In this document: positions 7,922-13,609 of the stretch, one piece after another
Layout: each line of letters begins with the position of its first letter
Numbering within the stretch: position 1 is the first letter of the stretch
Source: Flavobacteriaceae bacterium
GTDB taxonomy: Bacteria > Bacteroidota > Bacteroidia > Flavobacteriales > Flavobacteriaceae
Direction: 5' to 3'
Assembly: GCA_015493405.1 (NCBI GenBank)
Contig: WGDF01000316.1
Span: 1 to 13,609 of the forward strand
DNA length: 13,609 nt
The notes under the pieces: model-generated
What the model was told of the DNA's origin: nothing
What the model saw: the letters and a program-made list of their open reading frames with translations, nothing else
The model's database searches: none
Made by a program: the position numbers and the translations under genes

Positions 7922-8704
7922 TTGGGTCTATTAAAGAAAATACTAAACACCGTTCCACGTCCCCTACTGATTAAACTCAGTAAAATGGCTCAGCCTATTT
8001 TGGATATTTACTATCGCGGCAAGCGTTATACAGATCCGATTAACGGCAAATCTTATCGTAAGTTCTTACCATATGGTTATGTCAATATACGTGAAAATGT
8101 CTTGTCTCCCGGTACTTTATCCTTAGAACGCCACCGCTTGATGTGGCTTTATTTGAAACAAGAAACCGATTTCTTTACCAAGCCTTACAAGGTCTTGCAT
8201 TTTGCTCCGGAACAGGCATTTTACAAACGGTTTAAAAAAATAACGCTATTAGATTATACCACCACGGATTTGCATTCGCCTCTGGCAGATATCAAAGCTG
8301 ACATTACTCGTTTACCCTTTGACAATGATACGTTTGATGTTATTTTTTGTAACCACGTTTTAGAACATATTCCAAATGATACATTGGCTATGAAAGAACT
8401 TTTCAGAGTAATGAAACCCGGTGGATTTGGCATTTTTCAAGTGCCATTGGATCATAATCGCCGTCAAACTTTTCAAGATGACAGTATTACTGACCCTAAA
8501 GAGCGCACACGTATCTTCGGCCAATATGATCATGTTCGAATTTATGGACACGATTACTTTGACAAACTCAAAAGTATCGGTTTTAAAGTGGATATTATAG
8601 ATTTTAGCCAAAGCTTAACTGATGAACAAATTGATCAATACCGTTTGGTTAAAGGTGAATTATTGCCGGTAGTATATAAAACTATTCATTCTGAAGAACT
8701 TTGA
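7922..8704 (+). CDS. Class I SAM-dependent methyltransferase with degenerate N-terminal zinc-ribbon-like region
   Basis: The product has 260 residues. The Rossmann methyltransferase core covers about 88-200: motif I-like VLHFAPEQAF (90-100), the acidic turn LLDYTTTDL, the DITRLPFDNDTFDVIFCNHVLEHI block (127-150) and FRVMKPGGFGIFQVP (161-175), as in Methyltransf_11 members. Before it, residues 33-73 (GKRYTDPINGKSYRKFLPYG, then SPGTLSLERHRLMW) align by eye with a zinc ribbon seen in relatives as CPxC...CPxC, but all four cysteine positions are replaced. The start is a TTG 6 bases after the map stop: the in-frame codons between are only AAC and AAT, and the next in-frame ATG (7985) would lose conserved N-terminal sequence. 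It is last in the yidD-lgt run. The substrate is unknown; small molecules, sugars or lipids are all possible. Confidence 0.85.
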   Translation: MGLLKKILNTVPRPLLIKLSKMAQPILDIYYRGKRYTDPINGKSYRKFLPYGYVNIRENVLSPGTLSLERHRLMWLYLKQETDFFTKPYKVLHFAPEQAFYKRFKKITLLDYTTTDLHSPLADIKADITRLPFDNDTFDVIFCNHVLEHIPNDTLAMKELFRVMKPGGFGIFQVPLDHNRRQTFQDDSITDPKERTRIFGQYDHVRIYGHDYFDKLKSIGFKVDIIDFSQSLTDEQIDQYRLVKGELLPVVYKTIHSEEL

Positions 8705-8802
8705 TTCCAATATTAAACTCTAAAAATCAGATTTTAAGACAAAACCACGGCATAAATTCTAATGAATAGGACTATTTTTTAAAAGCAGATTCCTTTTTGT
8801 TT

Positions 8803-8823
8803 GCTTTCCTGACCTATGAAAGC
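8803..8823 (+). other. Small hairpin in the leader of the PLP enzyme gene
   Basis: GCTTTC at 8803-8808 and GAAAGC at 8818-8823 form a 6-bp stem with a 9-base loop, about 60 bases before the ATG at 8886. ATTCC and GGAAT lie just outside and could extend it with an internal loop. No U tract follows, so it is not a standard terminator, and it does not match the SAM-I or SAM-II riboswitch cores I know. It could be chance; nothing else is apparent in the 181-base gap 8705-8885. Confidence 0.2.
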
Positions 8824-8885
8824 CTCCGGAATAGAAAAAAATTGTAAATTAGCTTATCATTATTAATCTAATAAACCCACCAACC

Positions 8886-10115
8886 ATGTCAAAAATAAAA
8901 CATAATCCTGCCAAAGAAATACAAAATTTACAATTTTTCGGAGAATTCGGCGGCGTTAACCCATCTATTTCAGACTCAGCTACTTATACCTTTTTGAAAG
9001 CCAAAACTATGCTTGATACTTTTGAGGGCAATGCCGATGGCTGTTATTTGTACTCCCGTCATACCAGTCCGAGTAATCATTATTTAAGTATGGCTTTAGC
9101 CAAAATGGAAAATACCGAGTCTGCCAATGTTGCCGGTAGCGGTATGGGTGCCATTACCCCTGTTATCCTACAATTGGCTCATGCAGGTGATCATATCGTG
9201 TCCAGTCGCACTATTTATGGTGGCACGTATGCTTTTCTAAAAAATTGGGTTCCTAAATTCAATATTGAAACTTCTTTTGTTGATATCACAGATTTAGAAA
9301 AAGTAGAAGCTGCTATCCAACCCAATACTACGATGATATATGCCGAAACATTGAGTAATCCTTTACTCGAATTGGCCGATGTGGAAGGCTTGTCCAAAAT
9401 AGCTAAAAAACATGGTGTTAAATTAGTCATTGATAACACATTTACACCCTTAATTTTTACACCCGCCAACCTTGGAGCCGATATTGTCATACATAGTTTG
9501 ACTAAATTTATCAATGGAACTAATGATACGGTCGGTGGTGTTATTTGCGGCAGTCATGAATTTATCACTGACCTGAAAAGTGTAAATGACGGCAGTAGTA
9601 TGTTGTTAGGACCCGTGATGGATAGTTTGCGCTCGGCACAAGTTTTAAAAAATCTGCGCACTTTACCGATTAGAATGATCCAACACAGTAAAAACGCCCA
9701 ATATTTGGCAGAACATTTGTCAAAAGACGGCGTGAAAATAAAATATCCCAGCTTAAAATCTCATCCGCAACATGAATTATATACTAAAATGATGCATCCG
9801 GAATTCGGTTACGGCGGTATGATTACTTTAGATTTGAAAACCGGAAAAATGGCTACGGAATTTATGGAGCGTTTACAAGATAAAAATGTAGGCTATTTAG
9901 CTGTAAGTTTAGGTTTTTACAAAACCCTGTTTAATGCACCCGGCAAAGGCACATCCAGTGAAGTCCCCGAAGCAGAACAAGCCGCAATGGGCTTGTCGGA
10001 TGGTCTTATCAGAATGTCAATCGGTTTAGACTTTGACATAACAGATACCTATCGCAAAATGAAAGAAACCTTGAATGAAATCGGCTATTTTGAAACCTAT
10101 TTACAGCACAATTAA
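8886..10115 (+). CDS. Cys/Met-metabolism PLP-dependent lyase (methionine gamma-lyase / cystathionine lyase family)
   Basis: The product has 409 residues, normal for the gamma family of PLP enzymes (methionine gamma-lyase, cystathionine gamma- and beta-lyase, gamma-synthase). The Schiff-base lysine is Lys207 in IHSLTKFINGTND; the PLP-contacting Asp183 is in VIDNTF. Tyr56 and Arg58 (YLYSRH) are the phosphate-binding pair from the neighbouring subunit; SGMGAI at 85-90 binds phosphate; Tyr111 (TIYGG) is the general catalytic residue. The usual Gly-His/Asp environment after the lysine (GHGD) is changed to GTND. Where methionine gamma-lyases carry a Cys (LYGCTF), this protein has Gly113, so a strict methionine gamma-lyase call is not justified. 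Reaction: PLP-dependent elimination or replacement on sulfur amino acids in the cytoplasm. The PAP2 gene begins 5 bases downstream and is probably co-transcribed. The leader has no convincing TAnnTTTG box. Confidence 0.88.
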   Translation: MSKIKHNPAKEIQNLQFFGEFGGVNPSISDSATYTFLKAKTMLDTFEGNADGCYLYSRHTSPSNHYLSMALAKMENTESANVAGSGMGAITPVILQLAHAGDHIVSSRTIYGGTYAFLKNWVPKFNIETSFVDITDLEKVEAAIQPNTTMIYAETLSNPLLELADVEGLSKIAKKHGVKLVIDNTFTPLIFTPANLGADIVIHSLTKFINGTNDTVGGVICGSHEFITDLKSVNDGSSMLLGPVMDSLRSAQVLKNLRTLPIRMIQHSKNAQYLAEHLSKDGVKIKYPSLKSHPQHELYTKMMHPEFGYGGMITLDLKTGKMATEFMERLQDKNVGYLAVSLGFYKTLFNAPGKGTSSEVPEAEQAAMGLSDGLIRMSIGLDFDITDTYRKMKETLNEIGYFETYLQHN

Positions 10116-10120
10116 TTTTT

Positions 10121-10684
10121 ATGATCAAACAAATCTTAGATTTAGACCGCTCATTTGAACAATATATTTATCTGCATCGCTATAATGGTGCAGATAATTT
10201 TTTAAGATGGGCCACAGAACATGCGACCTATATCAGTTTCTCACTCCTGATATTATTGGTTATCGTCTTTCTTTTCAACAAAAAACAAATCTACTTATAT
10301 GCAGCAGCCAATGCCCTTATTGTTAATGGCATAACAGCTTTGATTACCGCTTTATTAAAGATTAGCGTTGCCCGATTACGACCTTACGAAATAAATAAAC
10401 TAATTACAACTCCTTTAATAGATAGTGGCGGTTACAGTTTTCCTTCCGGTCATACGACAGAAGTTTTTGCGCTATTTTTTACCGTTTTTTTTATACTTAG
10501 AAAAAGTTATTTTTCCATTCTATTTTTATTATGGGCCATTCTGATAGCTTATAGTCGCTTAGCATTTGGCGTACATTACCCTCTAGATATTTTAGGTGGT
10601 ATGACAGTAAGCGGCCTGAGCGTTTGGTTATGGTTAAAATATGAACCACTCAAAAAATGGTTTCGAAAAGTGAAATCTAAATAA
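10121..10684 (+). CDS. PAP2-superfamily membrane phosphatase
   Basis: The product has 187 residues with about five membrane helices. All three motifs of the lipid-phosphatase/phosphotransferase superfamily are intact: KxxxxxxRP as K80-R87-P88 (LLKISVARLRPYE), PSGH at 108-111 (SFPSGHTTEVFALF), and SRxxxxxHxxxD as S145-R146-H152-D156 (AYSRLAFGVHYPLDILGG). The two histidines are the expected nucleophile and acid/base. Likely substrates are membrane phospholipids or undecaprenyl pyrophosphate; the sequence alone does not choose. It begins 5 bases after the PLP enzyme stop, and it ends 5 bases from the stop of the convergent yaaA with no hairpin between, so the two transcripts probably overlap at their 3' ends. 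Confidence 0.92.
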   Translation: MIKQILDLDRSFEQYIYLHRYNGADNFLRWATEHATYISFSLLILLVIVFLFNKKQIYLYAAANALIVNGITALITALLKISVARLRPYEINKLITTPLIDSGGYSFPSGHTTEVFALFFTVFFILRKSYFSILFLLWAILIAYSRLAFGVHYPLDILGGMTVSGLSVWLWLKYEPLKKWFRKVKSK

Positions 10685-10689
10685 AACGA

Positions 10690-11445
10690 TTATCGAGTAA
10701 AAACCAATTCGTATTCCGAAGATAAATTAGCATCAAAACGATAACCATCCGTATCAAATAGTTTTAATTCTTCCGGTGAATTGATATTATTTTGAATGAT
10801 AAATCGTGTCATCAGACCCCGAGCTATTTTGGCATATAAACTGATGATTTTAAGGGTGCCGTTCTTATAATCTTTAAAAACAATATCATAAATCGGATGC
10901 TTAAAGTTTTTCTTATCAATAACTTTAAAATATTCTTGACTGGCTAAATTAACCAAGAAATCACCTTCAGGCATTTCATTATTAAGAAAACCGGTTACCT
11001 TTTGGCGCCAAAATTCATATAAATTTTTATAAGTCTCAAATTTTAATTTGGTACCCATTTCCATACGATAAGGATAAATCAAGTCAAAAGGACGCAATAC
11101 CCCATATAAGCCCGATAAAATTCGCAGTTTATCATTGAGTTGTAAGAGTTGGTCCGATGCTAAATTTCGAACATTTAGGCCATCATAAACATTGCCGTTA
11201 AAAGTGAAAATTGCCGGTCGGGCCAAAGCATCTATCTCTTTGTGCCAAGACTGATATCGTTGCCAATTCAATTGTGCCAAATTGTTTGACAATTTCATTA
11301 ATTGTTTAATTTCATCCGGATTTTTTTCTCGCATGACATTGATTAATCTTGAAGCATCATCCAAAAAATGCGGCTTAGTATATGAAAGAGATGGATAAGC
11401 CGTTGTCAAATCCAGTTTTTTGGCGGGAGAAAGAACTATTTTCAT
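10690..11445 (-). CDS. yaaA: Peroxide stress protein YaaA (UPF0246/DUF328)
   Basis: The product has 251 residues, matching the family length. It has the conserved opening MKIVLSPAKKLD, then ARPAIFTFNGNVYDGL, LRILSGLYGVLRPFDLIYPY followed by RMEMGTKL, NLASQEYFKVI, and the late KIARGLMTRFIIQNNI. E. coli YaaA lowers free intracellular iron under hydrogen peroxide stress and so limits Fenton damage; it is cytoplasmic and its fold binds DNA. The conserved N terminus fixes the ATG at 11445. On its strand it is downstream of the DUF4382 lipoprotein gene but a strong terminator separates them, so it has its own promoter (see the -7 box at 11472-11479). No OxyR site was recognised. Confidence 0.95.
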   Translation of the reverse strand: MKIVLSPAKKLDLTTAYPSLSYTKPHFLDDASRLINVMREKNPDEIKQLMKLSNNLAQLNWQRYQSWHKEIDALARPAIFTFNGNVYDGLNVRNLASDQLLQLNDKLRILSGLYGVLRPFDLIYPYRMEMGTKLKFETYKNLYEFWRQKVTGFLNNEMPEGDFLVNLASQEYFKVIDKKNFKHPIYDIVFKDYKNGTLKIISLYAKIARGLMTRFIIQNNINSPEELKLFDTDGYRFDANLSSEYELVFTR

Positions 11446-11471
11446 CAGATTTTTTTTAATTATTCATACTA

Positions 11472-11479
11472 CAAATTTA
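11472..11479 (-). promoter_or_regulatory. Candidate -7 box for yaaA
   Basis: On the minus strand this reads TAAATTTG, matching the Bacteroidota TAnnTTTG consensus, 26 bases before the ATG of yaaA. The distance is the same as for the box before the PD40 lipoprotein gene. No TTTG -33 partner is seen at normal spacing in the AT-rich sequence upstream. Confidence 0.45.
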
Positions 11480-11566
11480 AATCTAAAATAATAAGAAGAA
11501 TAGATATTCTATTAAATTTTCTTATATGATGATTAGCGATATATATGACCAGAAAAATAATTTAAA

Positions 11567-11608
11567 AAACAAAAAACTGTCCGAAAAAAATCGGACAGTT
11601 TTTTGTTT
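11567..11608 (-). terminator. Rho-independent terminator after the DUF4382 lipoprotein gene
   Basis: A perfect 18-bp stem has arms 11567-11584 and 11591-11608 around an AAAAAA loop (TTTTTT on the minus strand). The GC-rich core is CTGTCCGA/TCGGACAG, and it ends in a T tract on the minus strand. It starts 17 bases after the lipoprotein stop codon and isolates yaaA from that transcript. Arms with A and T tracts on both sides make it symmetric. Confidence 0.9.
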
Positions 11609-11625
11609 AATAGCTGCAAATTATC

Positions 11626-12468
11626 TTACTGCACACTTACATTAACCGTTGTGTTATGCTGAACTGATACATTAACAGAACCAACTGTTGCATCACCGTT
11701 ATTTTCAGTTTCAGCTTTCAGTTCATAAGCACCTTGAGGCAAACCTATGATTTTAAAAGTGCCATCAGCTTTGGCAATGGTTGAAACTGAATCGGGAACA
11801 CCATCTCCATTGTAATCATATTTTACTTCAACATAGGCATAGGCAACCGGATTGCCATTGGCATCAACGACTTGTCCGGATACCGAACCGGTTTGATCTA
11901 AAGCAACCGCTCTAAAGTCGGGTTCAAAATTATCGATACCGGTTATTTGTGCGATATTACTAATCCAACTTCCCATAAAATTTCCGGAAAAATCAAAACT
12001 ATCAGACAAATCCAAATCGAATAATAAATCACCTTCATCGCCATTGCTGACTTCCAAAGAAGGCGTAATACCCACTTCTACTTGGTGGTTAGCAGAACCA
12101 TTAAAATTAAAAGTGTTGTTATTATTCAATTTAACAGAAACATCTCCCATAGTGATTCTGGCACCATTGTAAGTCCCTTCCGGAACAGAATTAACAGCAA
12201 CTTCGGTTGTAGAGCCATTGGTATAATCAACCATATTGACGGTTTTACTACCTTCAAAAACGGTTACATAAGATCCATCTGTTTTTTTGAGTTCAATTTT
12301 TGTCACTTGAATGTTGGCTTCGGCAACAAATCCCATAGGAAATGGATCATCGGTCAGTTGAACAGCTACTTTTGCTTGATCATCTTTTTTGTTGCAAGCT
12401 GTCATAAAACTTCCTATCACTAAAATTAGGAATAAAGTTTTAAGCATTGTTTTAACATTTGTTTTCAT
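11626..12468 (-). CDS. DUF4382 lipoprotein with C-terminal carboxypeptidase-regulatory-like domain
   Basis: The product has 280 residues from the ATG at 12468. That start is chosen because it gives a clean lipoprotein signal: basic MKTNVKTMLK, hydrophobic run, lipobox MTAC with Cys at 25. The frame is open further upstream to an ATG at 12555, but that adds 29 residues of Cys/His-rich sequence before the signal. A start at Met8 (12447) is also possible. Residues about 30-165 are a DUF4382 domain (KVAVQLTDDPFPMGFVAEAN, QVTKIELKKTDGSY, VPEGTYNGARITMGDVSVKL). Residues 193-280 are a carboxypeptidase-regulatory-like beta-sandwich (TGSVSGQVVDANGNPVAYAY, DGTFKIIGLPQGAYEL). Inside it, 218-226 reads DYNGDGVPD, a calcium-loop-like DxNxDGxxD. 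The protein is probably exposed on the envelope; its function is unknown. The alpha-2-macroglobulin gene lies upstream on the same strand, 113 bases away. Confidence 0.85.
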   Translation of the reverse strand: MKTNVKTMLKTLFLILVIGSFMTACNKKDDQAKVAVQLTDDPFPMGFVAEANIQVTKIELKKTDGSYVTVFEGSKTVNMVDYTNGSTTEVAVNSVPEGTYNGARITMGDVSVKLNNNNTFNFNGSANHQVEVGITPSLEVSNGDEGDLLFDLDLSDSFDFSGNFMGSWISNIAQITGIDNFEPDFRAVALDQTGSVSGQVVDANGNPVAYAYVEVKYDYNGDGVPDSVSTIAKADGTFKIIGLPQGAYELKAETENNGDATVGSVNVSVQHNTTVNVSVQ

Positions 12469-12518
12469 ATCTCTTGTTTTTTGTTTATGCCGATACATAT
12501 TACAAAATCTATGCCAAA

Positions 12519-12572
12519 AAATATCACAAATGACGCATAAGTTACACAAAATCAATATGATACAAAAGTTAC
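12519..12572 (-). repeat. Two imperfect 27-base direct repeats upstream of the DUF4382 lipoprotein gene
   Basis: Read on the minus strand, 12572-12546 begins GTAACTTTTGTATCAT and 12545-12519 begins GTAACTTATGCGTCAT. The two units abut exactly and agree in GTAACTT, TG, TCAT and TGAT. A weaker, partial copy (GTAATATGTATC) starts at 12504. The array lies between the alpha-2-macroglobulin stop and the lipoprotein start, where its promoter would be expected, so it may be a pair of protein-binding sites. Chance in AT-rich DNA cannot be excluded. Confidence 0.35.
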
Positions 12573-12581
12573 AATCTATCT

Positions 12582-13609
12582 TTAACGAACAATTTTAACC
12601 CACTTCCCATTACTGACTGCCATAATATTATGGTCATACATGGCATCACATTTAATCGATGGCAAATAAAATTCACCGGTATAAGATGCATTTGCCATCA
12701 AACGAAAAGTCTTGCTTTGTCCCCTTTTTAAATCGAAATAGGTCATCACACGGTCATCACGGATATCTTGGTAGGTAAAATTATCGGATTTCCATCGGGA
12801 AATATTATCCAAACGACTGTTGGTAATTTCCCAACCTGAAGGAAATATCTGTGTCAATGCCATATTTTGATAAGATTTGAGTATCCCCGGATGTTTAACG
12901 GTCACTTCAATAACAAAATCCGTCCCCTGTTTAATTTGATTGATATTAATAGGATGACCGGATACATTATAATAATTAATATTCATTATCAAGTTTTTGG
13001 CGGTTGCCAAATCCGGACTTTCCAAAGGTCTGCCAGTATTGTAAAGTTTGACAAACAACCTTTGCTTGCCGTTGTTTGACAATTTAACCGAAGTCGCACC
13101 GGTTGACCGGAAGCTAACCGGAAGTTGCACCAAAGTTTTTGCTGTTTTGACAGATTGCTTTTTACCTGAAATATGAAGATCAAATTGCATCGGTTCATGA
13201 TTGCCTTTTGATACAAATGACGAAACTGCTAATAATTCATAAGCCAAAGTTTGTGTATTGAGCCAACGACCGGATGACAAATCGGCTGTAATTTGATCTA
13301 ACAAGTTTTTGGCTTTGCCCAATTCATTCAACTGCACTAAAGTTCGTAAAATAATAGCTTCATCACGATAGGAATTGCCATACGTATAAGCTAATTCTTG
13401 GTATTTAGGCACTTGTGTCGTCAGATTTTGCATCATTTGACGGGCAACATTGTGCTTACCGGCTAAATCGTAAGCTGCTATAAGCTGCCATTGTGCCGCC
13501 GGATACAAATTGGTTACTTCACGCAAGCGATTCATCGCACCTAATTCGGGTTTACCGGCGAGCGCCAATGTATATAAGCGATAGGCTTGAATCATTTGTT
13601 GCGCCCGAT
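12582..13609 (-). CDS. Bacterial alpha-2-macroglobulin-like protein (C-terminal part, cut by right edge)
   Basis: The frame is open from the right edge to a TAA at 12582, about 341 codons; full bacterial relatives have roughly 1500-2000 residues, so the N-terminal four fifths lie outside. An internal ATG at 13595 is not the start, since the frame continues upstream (RAQQ before it). The first part is the end of the alpha-helical toroid (QAYRLYTLALAGKPELGAMN, QWQLIAAYDLAGKHNVARQM). It is followed by a beta region and the typical terminal domain: VIEVTVKHPG, LTQIFPSGWEITNSRLDN, DIRDDRVMTYFDLKRGQ, TGEFYLPSIKCDAMYDHNIM. Such proteins are large envelope-anchored protease traps or peptidoglycan-associated guards, often paired with PBP1C. 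The thioester site, if any, is outside the window, so trap chemistry cannot be judged. No terminator hairpin is seen after its stop, so readthrough into the DUF4382 lipoprotein gene is possible. Confidence 0.88.
   Translation of the reverse strand, partial: RAQQMIQAYRLYTLALAGKPELGAMNRLREVTNLYPAAQWQLIAAYDLAGKHNVARQMMQNLTTQVPKYQELAYTYGNSYRDEAIILRTLVQLNELGKAKNLLDQITADLSSGRWLNTQTLAYELLAVSSFVSKGNHEPMQFDLHISGKKQSVKTAKTLVQLPVSFRSTGATSVKLSNNGKQRLFVKLYNTGRPLESPDLATAKNLIMNINYYNVSGHPININQIKQGTDFVIEVTVKHPGILKSYQNMALTQIFPSGWEITNSRLDNISRWKSDNFTYQDIRDDRVMTYFDLKRGQSKTFRLMANASYTGEFYLPSIKCDAMYDHNIMAVSNGKWVKIVR

Noticed and set aside
8705..8885. A SAM-responsive riboswitch in the leader of the PLP enzyme
   Set aside because: I found only a 6-bp hairpin; the conserved cores of SAM-I and SAM-II as I know them are not present, and there is no terminator or sequestered start site.
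12469..12555. A longer N terminus for the DUF4382 lipoprotein starting at 12555
   Set aside because: It would put 29 Cys/His-rich residues before an otherwise perfect lipoprotein signal peptide and would overlap the repeated boxes that look like promoter-region sites.
12582..13595. Treating the ATG at 13595 as the start of a separate 337-residue protein
   Set aside because: The frame continues upstream to the window edge and the sequence begins in the middle of the alpha-2-macroglobulin helical domain, so it is the 3' end of a larger gene.

Overview
The window is AT-rich chromosomal DNA from a member of the Bacteroidota, probably Flavobacteriia-like. The evidence is an Oar-type TonB-dependent receptor with an N-terminal carboxypeptidase-regulatory domain, a DUF4382 lipoprotein, a TlpA-type lipoprotein with a long N-terminal domain, a bacterial alpha-2-macroglobulin, few Shine-Dalgarno-like sites, and several TAnnTTTG boxes (the Bacteroidota -7 promoter element) just upstream of genes. 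No tRNA, rRNA, CRISPR array, phage gene or transposase gene was seen.

Left part (1-3619, minus strand): the N-terminal 782 codons of an outer-membrane TonB-dependent receptor run off the left edge. Upstream of it, separated by a strong terminator hairpin, is a lipoprotein built of TolB/PD40-type beta-propeller repeats. A 96-base divergent intergenic region with candidate promoters and an inverted repeat leads to a plus-strand CvpA-family membrane protein.

Centre (4271-8704, plus strand): a 336-base gap holds a palindromic, MITE/REP-like element of about 223 bases with terminal inverted repeats. It is followed by a tightly packed five-gene run: yidD, lgt, a TlpA-like thioredoxin lipoprotein, map and a class I SAM-dependent methyltransferase. 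The first four genes overlap by 1-4 bases (TAATG/ATGA), and the fifth starts at a TTG 6 bases after map. Theme: envelope biogenesis (membrane-protein insertion, lipoprotein acylation, a lipoprotein that Lgt itself would modify) plus N-terminal Met removal.

Right part: a Cys/Met-metabolism PLP enzyme and a PAP2 phosphatase form a plus-strand pair that converges, 5 bases apart, on the minus-strand yaaA. Further right, on the minus strand, are a DUF4382 plus carboxypeptidase-regulatory lipoprotein with its own terminator, and the C-terminal 341 codons of an alpha-2-macroglobulin-like protein cut by the right edge.

Most of the window is recognisable housekeeping and envelope gene content. I did not find a convincing new multi-gene system. 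The items most worth a second look are the palindromic element at 4278-4500, the loss of all four zinc-ribbon cysteine positions in the methyltransferase, the Cys-to-Gly change in the methionine gamma-lyase-like enzyme, and the repeated sites upstream of the DUF4382 lipoprotein.
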